64,000 bases of DNA from Candidatus Hydrogenedentota bacterium (lineage in GTDB: Bacteria > Hydrogenedentota > Hydrogenedentia > Hydrogenedentales > SLHB01), in contig JADLHJ010000027.1 of NCBI GenBank assembly GCA_020848835.1, forward strand, positions 165,225 to 229,224, written 5' to 3'. How positions within the stretch are numbered: the stretch's first letter is position 1; each line of letters begins with the position of its first letter. Position numbers and translations under genes: made by a program. The notes under the pieces are model-generated. The model saw only the letters and a list, made by a program, of their open reading frames with translations, had not been told where the DNA came from and made no database searches. Positions 34,991 to 43,239 of the stretch are shown here, in pieces.

Positions 34991-37900
34991 TCATTGCCGC
35001 GTAATCGCCTCGTCCAAATTCATGATCGCGCGCGCTGTCAACGTCCACGCTGCCAACTCCGTGCTAGCATTCGCGGAGTCATTTGAGGCGAGAATTGCTC
35101 CTGACGTTAACTCACCTGCCGCGATACGTTGTTGCTGCTTGTCTAAGAACTTTGACAGCGCCGACACTTCATCCGCTTCCGGAGCACGCGAAGTACAGCG
35201 CAAGAATGCGTAGGCGATCCGCGACTCCGTTGTCGCGCCGCCATTTGCAAGTGTTTCCTGCGCCAATCCGCGCGCGCACGCGACGTATAATGGTTCGTTC
35301 AACGTCGTCAATGCTTGCAGCGGCGTGTTGCTGCGCACGCGGCGCGTGCACGGCGCATCGCCCACGGGTGTGTCGAAAACCTGCAACGCGGGATACGGCA
35401 CACTGCGGAACCGGAACGTGTACAAACCGCGACGGTATTGGCCGTCGCCCGTATCGATGCTCCAGGTCTTCGGACCATAACTCGCGGGCGGCTGGAACAG
35501 GTATTCCGGCGCGGGCGGATAGACGCTTGGTCCACCCACCTTTGCATTCAACAGACCGCTCGCAGCTAACGCAACGTCGCGCACGACTTCGCCTTCGAGA
35601 CGATACCGCGCGCCGCGTGCGAGCAGCTTGTTATACGGATCGCGTTCCAGCGCTTCCGGCGTCACCTTCGACGATTGCTTGTACGTCGCCGACGAAACAA
35701 TCAGACGATGCAACTGTTTTACGTTCCATCCCGAATCCATAAATTGAACCGCAAGCCAATCCAGCAGCTCTGGATTAGTCGGAATCTCGCCTTGCGTCCC
35801 GAGATCTGAACTTGTGGCAACGATGCCTTGGCCGAAATAGTGCTGCCAAACGCGGTTCACAAAGGAGCGCGCGGCCGTCGGAGATTCACGCGCGACGAGC
35901 CAGCGCGCAAAATCCAAACGCGTGGGTTTCCCTTCGCTATGCATCGCGTGAAGAAATGCGGGCACGCCCGGCTGAACTTCTTCCGCAGGTTTCAGGAAAT
36001 CGCCGCGATCCAATCTATGCGTAGCGCGCGGCGTTTCCCGCTCTTTGAATACAAGCTGCGTTGTGCCGGAAGGCGCATTGCGCAGCAGTGACAAGATCAA
36101 GCGATTTGCCTCAAACAATTCCAAATCGCTTTGGCGCCACTGCGCGAATAAGGTACGCTCGTCGTATTCACTGCGCACGGTCGCGGCCAAAACTTTCTGC
36201 ACGCGCTCAGGCAATATCTGTGATGGAAGCGTGTCGCTATCCGTTACCGAAAATCGGAACCGGCCCATGTTGTAGTTCTGATTGTCGTCGCTGTTCCAAC
36301 CACCGTGCTGTTGTGCAGGCCGAAACGCGATGGTGTGGCCCGCAGGTACTTCGAGCGGCGTTTTCAGCGTAAAGATTACCTCGTGCTTTTCGTTACGGGT
36401 AAAGGGATCGATATCCGTGGTCCATGCCGTTTCCGACTTGCCGTCGATCGCGAATTCGATCGGACCTGTGATGCGGTTTTCCTTCTCGCGCTTGTGAAAC
36501 TGCGATCCGAGTGGACGTTCTGGCGCATTTACATCAGCGATGGCAGACGCCACTTCAACGCGAGTCCACTTGTCCCAATCGGCGATGGGCGTTCCGTCCG
36601 GCGCGATGCGCATTTCAAACTCAGACAAGGCCGCGGTTCCGTAGATCGATCGTCCAGGACCACTACGCGGTAGGTTCGCATCGGGCAACAGCTCAAGCCG
36701 CACGGCAGTGATCTTTGACAGTGTAGTCTTACCCCACGATTTCGGCTGAAAGTTCGTGGGCGCATAGCCTTGCGCGAGATAGGAGTTGTCCCCTTGGGAA
36801 ATGCACTTCTGCCCGCCCGCAGTGGTATCGTCGAACTCGAGCGCGACCGATTCCCACTTTGGCTGCGGTAGCGTGCGCACTTCGGTTTCCCACGCCGCCA
36901 TGCGCTCGCGCCAATCGGGGACATCCTTTTTTATTTTGTCTTCAACTTCGCGCGCCTGCTTCAGAATGTCGTCGCGCTCTTTGCGCTCGTCCGCCGACAA
37001 AACGGTGATGCACGCTTCGTCTTCGTTGTTGAGGAACGACATCATCTGGTAATACTCGGTGTGCGTGAGCGGGTCATACTTATGTGTGTGGCACTGCGCA
37101 CACTGCACCGTCAGCCCGAGCACCGCGCGGCCGATGATGTCCATGCGGTTAAACTGCGCTTCCATGCGGAACTGTTCGGGGTCGATGCCACCTTCTTCGT
37201 TGATCATGCTGTTGCGCAGGAAACCCGTCGCAACCATCTGATCTTGCGTCGCTTTCGGAAGCATGTCGCCTGCGACCTGTTCGATCACGAATTGATCGTA
37301 GGCCTTGTTCTCGTTGAACGCGTTGATCACCCAATCGCGCCACGCCCACACGAAACGCGGCTTGTCTTTCTCAAAACCGTCGGAGTCCGCGTATTGCGCG
37401 GCATCCATCCAGTGCCGCGCCCAACGCTCGCCGTAGTGCGGCGATGCCAGCAATTTTTCGACCAGCGCGTTGTACCAGTCGTCGCTCGAATCGCGCTGCG
37501 CTTCCGCCAATTCTTCTGGTGACGGCGGCAAGCCGATGATGTCGAGATAAAGTCGACGTATGAGCGTCGTGCGATCGGCCGCTGGTGACGGCTGCATGCC
37601 AACTTTTTCCAGACGCGCGAGAATGAAGTTATCGATAGGATTGGAAATCCACGCCGCATTCGCTACGGAGGGTTCCGCAGGGCGCGTCGGTGGTGTGAAT
37701 GCCCAGTGCGTGGACCAAGCCGCACCGGTCTCGATCCATTTGCGGATTAACGCGATTTGTTGTTCGGTGGCGGGTTCGCCGTGTTTCGGCGGGGGCATAC
37801 GATCGTCTGGGTTCGCGCTGGTGATGCGCTGGATGATCAGGCTCTCGTCCGGCTTCCGCGCGACAATCGCGGCGCCGTGTTCGCGCTTCTCGAAGGCCGC

Positions 37901-38080
37901 TTCCTTTGTATCCAGACGAAGTCCCGCCTTACGGGAGGTCTCGTCCGGCCCGTGGCACTGAAAACATGCGCGGCTCAGGATAGGTTGGATGTCGCGGTCG
38001 TACGACACCTGGTCCGCCGTTGCGAATGAAATTGCGCCTGAACACACCACGCCAAGCGCCGCTACAAGACTGCATCGCAT
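34991..38080 (-). CDS. cytochrome-type DUF1549/DUF1553 protein
   Basis: A 1029-residue exported protein with three parts in the order usual for this group: a planctomycete-type cytochrome C domain with heme motif CFQCH near the N-terminus (after the signal MRCSLVAALGVVCSGAISFA), DUF1549 (about 150-360) with a second CAQCHTHKYDP heme-like motif, and DUF1553 (about 720-1010). ATG 38080 gives a clean signal peptide; a TTG at 38119 would extend it. It is paired with the DUF1501 gene. These pairs are thought to take part in breakdown of complex polysaccharides or in redox work at the membrane; neither is proven. Confidence 0.93.
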   Translation of the reverse strand: MRCSLVAALGVVCSGAISFATADQVSYDRDIQPILSRACFQCHGPDETSRKAGLRLDTKEAAFEKREHGAAIVARKPDESLIIQRITSANPDDRMPPPKHGEPATEQQIALIRKWIETGAAWSTHWAFTPPTRPAEPSVANAAWISNPIDNFILARLEKVGMQPSPAADRTTLIRRLYLDIIGLPPSPEELAEAQRDSSDDWYNALVEKLLASPHYGERWARHWMDAAQYADSDGFEKDKPRFVWAWRDWVINAFNENKAYDQFVIEQVAGDMLPKATQDQMVATGFLRNSMINEEGGIDPEQFRMEAQFNRMDIIGRAVLGLTVQCAQCHTHKYDPLTHTEYYQMMSFLNNEDEACITVLSADERKERDDILKQAREVEDKIKKDVPDWRERMAAWETEVRTLPQPKWESVALEFDDTTAGGQKCISQGDNSYLAQGYAPTNFQPKSWGKTTLSKITAVRLELLPDANLPRSGPGRSIYGTAALSEFEMRIAPDGTPIADWDKWTRVEVASAIADVNAPERPLGSQFHKREKENRITGPIEFAIDGKSETAWTTDIDPFTRNEKHEVIFTLKTPLEVPAGHTIAFRPAQQHGGWNSDDNQNYNMGRFRFSVTDSDTLPSQILPERVQKVLAATVRSEYDERTLFAQWRQSDLELFEANRLILSLLRNAPSGTTQLVFKERETPRATHRLDRGDFLKPAEEVQPGVPAFLHAMHSEGKPTRLDFARWLVARESPTAARSFVNRVWQHYFGQGIVATSSDLGTQGEIPTNPELLDWLAVQFMDSGWNVKQLHRLIVSSATYKQSSKVTPEALERDPYNKLLARGARYRLEGEVVRDVALAASGLLNAKVGGPSVYPPAPEYLFQPPASYGPKTWSIDTGDGQYRRGLYTFRFRSVPYPALQVFDTPVGDAPCTRRVRSNTPLQALTTLNEPLYVACARGLAQETLANGGATTESRIAYAFLRCTSRAPEADEVSALSKFLDKQQQRIAAGELTSGAILASNDSANASTELAAWTLTARAIMNLDEAITRQ

Positions 38081-38167
38081 TTTTGCCAAGACCTCGCCGG
38101 ACCGGCCCGATCGGTCCAAGCATTAATCTAGAGAATGCAACCGCGCGGTGCAAACAGAAATAGGAAA

Positions 38168-38187
38168 GGCGGGCCATAAGGCCCGCC
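38168..38187 (-). terminator. rpsD terminator
   Basis: Reading the minus strand, GGCGGGCC pairs with GGCCCGCC over a 4-nt loop, followed by a T-rich stretch (TTTCCTATTT). It lies just after the rpsD stop codon. Confidence 0.7.
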
Positions 38188-38232
38188 CATGGATGAGAAC
38201 CAGCGCTTAGGAGGCGCCGTATACTGCTACGA

Positions 38233-38841
38233 TTAGCGCGAGTAGAAACCGATCACACCCGCCGTGTCCGCCTTGAACGGAATCGTTTCGGCGTTTGGCG
38301 TGGCGGTCATCTTGCCTTCAAAGGAATTCGCGGCGCGGTCGAGGTATTCCGGCATGACCGAAGGGGGGTTCTCGACGCAGGCGACGATACCCGGGATTTT
38401 GCGGCTTGTGTCGCGCACGGCAATCGCCATACCCGACTTCACCAGGAACGACGGCTTGTCCACCTTCTTGCCATCTACGCGGATGTGGCCGTGAACGACC
38501 AACTGGCGCGCGGCGGGAATAGTGTTCGCGAAGCCAAGGCGGTAGACGATGCAATCCAGGCGCGACTCAAGGAGCATCAACAGGTTTGTGCCCGTGACGC
38601 CGCCCATGCGCTGGGCTTTCTCAAAGGTATTACGCATCTGGCGCTCGAGAAGGCCATAGTGCATGCGGATTTTCTGCTTGTCGAGGAGCTGCGCACCGTA
38701 CACGGACGATTTCTTGCGCATGCTCTGGCCGTGCTGGCCAGGTGCGAAAGGACGGCGCAACGAGGGGCACTTGGGGCTGCCCCAAATGCAGGCACCCAGG
38801 CGGCGGCATAATTTGTGTCTCGGACCCGTGTACTTGGCCAT
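38233..38841 (-). CDS. rpsD: 30S ribosomal protein S4
   Basis: Primary 16S rRNA-binding protein, 202 residues from ATG 38841 (MAKYTGP); a TTG 12 bp upstream is too close to the AGAGGA ribosome site. The S4 core is clear: PFAPGQHGQ, QKIRMHYGLLERQMRN, LESRLDCIVYRLGF and the S4 RNA-binding domain QLVVHGHIRVDGKKVD. The N-terminal Cys cluster of C+ S4 proteins is altered: H9, C12, C18 and C25 stand where four Cys are usual, with shorter spacing. It is a lone gene, away from the ribosomal protein operons, with its own terminator. Confidence 0.97.
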   Translation of the reverse strand: MAKYTGPRHKLCRRLGACIWGSPKCPSLRRPFAPGQHGQSMRKKSSVYGAQLLDKQKIRMHYGLLERQMRNTFEKAQRMGGVTGTNLLMLLESRLDCIVYRLGFANTIPAARQLVVHGHIRVDGKKVDKPSFLVKSGMAIAVRDTSRKIPGIVACVENPPSVMPEYLDRAANSFEGKMTATPNAETIPFKADTAGVIGFYSR

Positions 38842-39244
38842 AACTCGTTGCAAATCCTCTAGTTGGCGCAGTTCGCCCAGTTAATGTTCATACGTTAGTT
38901 CGACCCATCCGGAGACAAAATTTTACCCAACCCGGCGGTCGCCAAGTCCAATACTTTAGCGCATTTCCGGCGCGTAAGTCAAACGCTAAACCACGGGCCT
39001 ATATGGAGTGCGGCGGCGGGTAGACGCCGCTTTGGCTAATTTACAGAAGGATTTGCGCCTTCGGCAAGTCAACCGCGTTGTGGAAATGAATCATATAATG
39101 CTCCAGTTGCGTGCGAATCTCCTCGCTCCAACAGCCAAAGCGGTGTCTGCCTGCCACCGCACTCCATATAGCTCACTAAATTTTGTGCGGATGATCTTCC
39201 GCTTTAGTAAGATTCGCGACTGCGCATGACCAGGTAAAAGTAAC
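38842..39244. other. intergenic region with a MITE-like element
   Basis: About 400 bp between divergent rpsD and aroD. It holds the inverted repeat at 39000-39170 and presumably both promoters; no clear promoter match or small gene was identified. Confidence 0.6.
39000..39170. repeat. MITE-like element with 38-bp terminal inverted repeats
   Basis: Arms 39000-39037 and 39133-39170 match over 38 bp with four differences, three of which still pair as G-U in RNA. Each starts TATATGGAGTGCGG. The 95-bp centre has no coding signal. A diverged half-copy occurs at 14357-14383. Confidence 0.75.
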
Positions 39245-39952
39245 ATGATTCACTTCGGACAAATTGCCCTCGATGGTTCCCCGCGCATCGCCGTGCCTTT
39301 TCGCGACGGCAACGACCCCGCGTTCATCGCGCGCGCGGTGGAACTCGGCATGCACATCGCCGAATTGCGTATCGATCAGTTTGCGGACCGCCGTGCGGCG
39401 AATGTCATGGCCGAGATAAAAAAGTTCAAGGCAGCCCCGATCCTCGCAACGATCCGCTCCTTCACGGAGGGAGGCAAGTGGGAAGGCAACGACGCTGCGC
39501 GTCTCGATCTATACAAGACAATTCTTCCTCTCGTTGATGCAGTAGATGTAGAATTATCTTCAAAAGACATCGCCGCAGATGTAATCACCGCGGCCCTTGC
39601 GCTGCACAAACCAGTCGTGCTGTCCTTCCATGATTTCACAAAAACACCGTCACTCGACGTGCTGAGTGCGATCGCCAGCGATGCGCGTAGCGCCGGGGCC
39701 GACATCGTGAAAGTCGCGGCGATGTGCAACTCCCAAGACGACGTGCGCACGCTTACGCAGTTCACACTTGATCACGCACACGAAGGGGTGGTCGTCATCG
39801 GCATGGGCCCGATCGGAATCACCACGCGCGTATTACTTCCCGCGCTCGGTTCGCTTTTCACATTCGCCGCGTATGGCGAAGGCACCGCGCCGGGGCAACT
39901 ACAACTCGAAGATATGGCGGCAATCTTCGCGAAGCTGTATCCCTCTTTGTAA
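39245..39952 (+). CDS. aroD: type I 3-dehydroquinate dehydratase
   Basis: Shikimate-pathway enzyme removing water from 3-dehydroquinate through a Schiff base. The 235 residues contain the catalytic His H129 (LSFHDF) and the Schiff-base Lys K156 (DIVKVA), the N-terminal ELRIDQF strand and the C-terminal MGPIGITTRVLLPALGS with the substrate-binding Arg. No other aromatic pathway gene is adjacent, though pheA lies 9 kb away. The last codon and the stop TTG TAA belong to the conserved left end of a palindromic repeat (39946-40028). Confidence 0.95.
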   Translation: MIHFGQIALDGSPRIAVPFRDGNDPAFIARAVELGMHIAELRIDQFADRRAANVMAEIKKFKAAPILATIRSFTEGGKWEGNDAARLDLYKTILPLVDAVDVELSSKDIAADVITAALALHKPVVLSFHDFTKTPSLDVLSAIASDARSAGADIVKVAAMCNSQDDVRTLTQFTLDHAHEGVVVIGMGPIGITTRVLLPALGSLFTFAAYGEGTAPGQLQLEDMAAIFAKLYPSL

Positions 39953-40028
39953 CGCCCGGTCTCCGCGCCGGGCGAGGCCACGCCAATCGCCTGGGACAGG
40001 CGCGATTAAGAAGGCGCTGTTACAATTG
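39946..40028. repeat. palindromic repeat element, copy 2
   Basis: Starts TTTGTAACGCCCGG and ends GCGCTGTTACAATTG, the same ends as the element at 6142-6225, with nearly the same length (83 against 84 bp). It has inner hairpins (CGCCCGG with CCGGGCG; AATCGCCTG with CAGGCGCGATT). The TAA of its first bases is the aroD stop codon. Confidence 0.75.
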
Positions 40029-40113
40029 GTAGGGACGGCTCGCCGAACCGTCCGAAGCACTCCGTTGGAATCCATAAGAGTGCCAACGGCGGTTTTGGCA
40101 AAACCGCCCTACC
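40028..40113. repeat. second palindromic element next to recG
   Basis: Bounded by GGTAGGG and CCCTACC, it contains two hairpins: GGACGG with CCGTCC (40033-40053) and a 21-nt palindrome with arms GGCGGTTTTG and CAAAACCGCC (40088-40108). It abuts the recG stop codon and the end of the aroD-side element, forming a compound repeat between convergent genes. Confidence 0.7.
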
Positions 40114-40114
40114 T

Positions 40115-42184
40115 TCACGCATTCACTTCCGTGAATTGCTCCGCCGCTCGTGCAAGCGCGGCGTGTTCTTTCTTCTTCAGTTGCGGATCGGTTTTCAACA
40201 ATTCTTCCGCTTCGCGTCGCGCGGCGTCGAGCATTCGAGCATCGCGCACGAGATCCGCGACGCGCAGATCGCCCATGCCCGCCTGGCGCACGCCCTGAAA
40301 CTCGCCGGGGCCGCGTAGCTCTAAATCCGCTTCTGCAATCTCGAAGCCGTTTGTCGTTGTGCACATAATCTCAACGCGCTTGCGGCCGTCGTCGGTCTTC
40401 GCTTTTCCCAACAAAAAGCAATGAGACGCCTCGCTGCCGCGGCCCACGCGACCGCGCAACTGGTGCAACTGTGTCAATCCAAATTGCGATGCGTCCTCAA
40501 TGATCATTGTCGTCGCATTGGGACAATCGATACCAACTTCTATCACGCTGGTGCTGATTAACACATCAAGTTCGCCGCGCTTGAAAAGATGCATGACCGC
40601 GTCCTTCTCGCGCGGCGCAAGGCGCCCGTGCATTAGGCCGACGCGCAAATCTTCGAGCGGGCCAATCACCAGCTCATCAAAATGTTTTGTTACCGCCTTT
40701 GCCGCGCGCGCGCTAGACTCTTCAACCAGCGGACACACGATATAAGTCTGCAACCCCTTCGCTGCCTGCTTGCGAATGTAGTCGTACATGCCGTCGACTT
40801 TCGCAGGCGGAATCTTGCGCGTCTTCACCGGGGTGCGGCCCGGCGGCAATTCGTCAATCACGCTGATGTCCATGCCACCATAGACGGTAATTGCCAGCGT
40901 GCGAGGGATCGGTGTCGCTGTCATTTGCAGGATGTCGGGTTCCAGCCCTTTTTCCGCGAGCGTGCTCCGCTGCATCACCCCGAAGCGGTGTTGCTCATCG
41001 ATAATCGCCAGGCCGAGTTTGTGAAATTGCGTCGTACCTTGAATGAGTGCATGCGTGCCGACGACCACCTGCGTACCGCCGCTGGCGATGCGTTCTCGAA
41101 CGCTGCGCGCGCCTTCGGTCGATCCGGTCAACACAGCAATTTCGATTCCAAGCGGCGACAAAAAATCGCGCATTGTGATCGCGTGCTGTTCGGCGAGGAT
41201 TTCCGTCGGCGCCATGATCGCAGTTTGGTACCCACCGTCGGTAGCTGACGCGATCGCGTGCAGCGCGACCACTGTTTTGCCGCACCCAACATCGCCTTGC
41301 AACAAGCGCACCATTGGCCGCGTGGAAGCCATGTCACTCAGAATATCGTCGATGGATCGTTGCTGCGTCTTCGTCAATGCGAAAGGCAGATTTTTGCGCA
41401 AGGCAGCCAGGAGCGGCCCTTCAATCGTATGGAGATTCTTCTTGTGTTCCTGCAAACGCCGCGCGCGCGCCGACAACACACTAACTTGAATCCCGAGCAA
41501 TTCCTCGAATGCAAAACGGTTTCGCGCTGCGCGCGCCGTATCGATCTCATCCGGAAAATGCACGACGCGCATTGCATCATTTGCCGTTGGCAATCCATGC
41601 CGCTCGCGTATCGCCTCCGGCAAGGTCTCCACCAGGGGTTCCGTCATCATGTCCAGCGCTGTGCGCACCAGCCGCCGCAACATCCGTTGCGACACACCTT
41701 CGGTCAATCGATACACCGGTACGATGCGGCCCGTATTCAGCAGGTCATCTTCATCGCCCGACAGCAATTCATAATCAGGATTGCGCAGCGCGGGTCCATT
41801 CCACTTACCAACAGCGCCGGTGAAAAAGGCGTGCGCGCCGGGCTTGAACACCCGCGCCAGATAATCCTGCCCAAACCACACGGCGCGTAGCGTGCCTGTG
41901 TCGTCTTTTAGCGTCACCTCCGCCAACGACAAACGTCGCCGCAACCGCACAACCTTCGACTTCACCACCTCGGCCAGAATCGTGACCGACTCGCCTTCTC
42001 TCAAATCGCTAATCGCTGTGACGTGTCGCCGATCTTCGTATGCGCGCGGCAAATGAAACAGCAAGTCGCCCACTGTCTGCAGACCTAAAGCCGCCAATGC
42101 CTCCGCGCGTTTTTCGCCGACGCCCGGCAGAGCGCTAATTGGATCAGCGAGCCTCAAACGTTGGGCACAGTTTCGGCTTGCCAT
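40115..42184 (-). CDS. recG: ATP-dependent DNA helicase RecG
   Basis: Branch-migration helicase that regresses stalled replication forks, 689 residues. The N-terminal wedge/OB part starts with a helix-hairpin-helix-like PISALPGVGEKRAEALAALG and carries LRRRLSLAEVTLKDDTGTLR. The motor has Walker A GDVGCGKT, the DEQH box (IIDEQHRFGV), TATPIPRTLA and the RGRVGRG motif. Its start lies 31 bp inside the end of the CPBP protease gene, which is unusual for recG, and no ribosome site is obvious. Length is normal. Confidence 0.96.
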   Translation of the reverse strand: MASRNCAQRLRLADPISALPGVGEKRAEALAALGLQTVGDLLFHLPRAYEDRRHVTAISDLREGESVTILAEVVKSKVVRLRRRLSLAEVTLKDDTGTLRAVWFGQDYLARVFKPGAHAFFTGAVGKWNGPALRNPDYELLSGDEDDLLNTGRIVPVYRLTEGVSQRMLRRLVRTALDMMTEPLVETLPEAIRERHGLPTANDAMRVVHFPDEIDTARAARNRFAFEELLGIQVSVLSARARRLQEHKKNLHTIEGPLLAALRKNLPFALTKTQQRSIDDILSDMASTRPMVRLLQGDVGCGKTVVALHAIASATDGGYQTAIMAPTEILAEQHAITMRDFLSPLGIEIAVLTGSTEGARSVRERIASGGTQVVVGTHALIQGTTQFHKLGLAIIDEQHRFGVMQRSTLAEKGLEPDILQMTATPIPRTLAITVYGGMDISVIDELPPGRTPVKTRKIPPAKVDGMYDYIRKQAAKGLQTYIVCPLVEESSARAAKAVTKHFDELVIGPLEDLRVGLMHGRLAPREKDAVMHLFKRGELDVLISTSVIEVGIDCPNATTMIIEDASQFGLTQLHQLRGRVGRGSEASHCFLLGKAKTDDGRKRVEIMCTTTNGFEIAEADLELRGPGEFQGVRQAGMGDLRVADLVRDARMLDAARREAEELLKTDPQLKKKEHAALARAAEQFTEVNA

Positions 42185-42930
42185 ACGACGTATAAGAGTT
42201 GAAGCGAGGCAACCAGATTAATCGCCGCGTGCATGAATACGCACGGTAGCAACGATCCGGTCTTGTATCGCGCCAATGCCAGGATCATTCCAACGGACCC
42301 TGTAAACGCGATATTCACGAGATCGTATTGAACGTGCAGCACTGCAAATAAAATGGATATAAGCACCATGGCGGCCCATGGACCGATACGAGATTGCGCC
42401 CAGCCTCGAAACAAGAACCCGCGCAATGCGAATTCTTCCACGATAGGAGCGCCGAAGATAACGTACAGAAAAAGGAGCGGTTTGATGGATGCCGAATTGT
42501 AACTTTGCACCATCACCTCGGGAACTACTGGGCGTCCAGTCAACATTTGAATAAAGTCAAAAAGCGCGGACCACGACAGTAGAGCCGCAATCCACAAAAT
42601 GATCGTGCTGATGCGGGTTGCATTGATTGCGGAGTAGTCGCGTACCGTCCAGCCGCGGCGAAGTCGTATGCAGCCCGCGAGTGCGACTACAACCAGGACG
42701 GAGGAAAGTAGACCTCCGGCAGTTAGCGAATCGCCATTTAAAGGCTCCGGACTGAAACCGCACAAGAGAATCAAGACACCAACAACAAGGCTAATCCCGA
42801 AATACGTCAGCACGAGCCAGCCTAGCGAACTCCAAAATCCCCACGGACGCGCCTGCGCAGGAAGCGACTCGGGCAAGGGCGGCGGTTCTGCGCCAGCGGG
42901 CTCGCGTATCGAATCTCCGGATGCGTCCAT
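42154..42930 (-). CDS. CPBP family intramembrane metalloprotease
   Basis: A 258-residue membrane protein of the CPBP (Abi/CAAX protease-like) family. Six to eight hydrophobic segments; the catalytic motif EExxxR is seen in APIVEEFALRGFLFRGW and the second conserved His in FAVLHVQYDLVN. Members cleave or process membrane proteins, and some process prenylated or bacteriocin-related peptides; the target here is unknown. The gene end overlaps the recG start by 31 bp, so they share a transcript. An N-terminal Pro-rich, Glu-rich soluble tail precedes the first span. Confidence 0.88.
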   Translation of the reverse strand: MDASGDSIREPAGAEPPPLPESLPAQARPWGFWSSLGWLVLTYFGISLVVGVLILLCGFSPEPLNGDSLTAGGLLSSVLVVVALAGCIRLRRGWTVRDYSAINATRISTIILWIAALLSWSALFDFIQMLTGRPVVPEVMVQSYNSASIKPLLFLYVIFGAPIVEEFALRGFLFRGWAQSRIGPWAAMVLISILFAVLHVQYDLVNIAFTGSVGMILALARYKTGSLLPCVFMHAAINLVASLQLLYVVWQAETVPNV

Positions 42931-43239
42931 GTTGTCCTACCGGTCACAACTTTTTACACGCAATCAATGGTATCTACATCCGGCACGCGATTCATACCGG
43001 CGCGATTGAGCGTGTCCTTCACAAAATACTCGCTAGACGGCGATGATTGGGGACAGATAGGAGGACGGCTTCACCAGCGATGACAGGAAGCTTTGCCAAA
43101 TTCCGCGCGCAGTGTGTGTCTATTCGATGCGTAAGTGGCCGCCCGGGCGGCGTACCTTAGACGCCAACCCGCGTTGCATCGGCTCATTCCGGATATGCTG
43201 AAGAGTTTTACGGCACGCCGTGGGGCTGCCGGATGTCGA
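42931..43239. other. intergenic region upstream of CPBP gene
   Basis: About 310 bp. The only structure noted is a perfect 14-bp palindrome GCCGCCCGGGCGGC at 43138-43151. No gene or convincing promoter was found. Confidence 0.4.
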
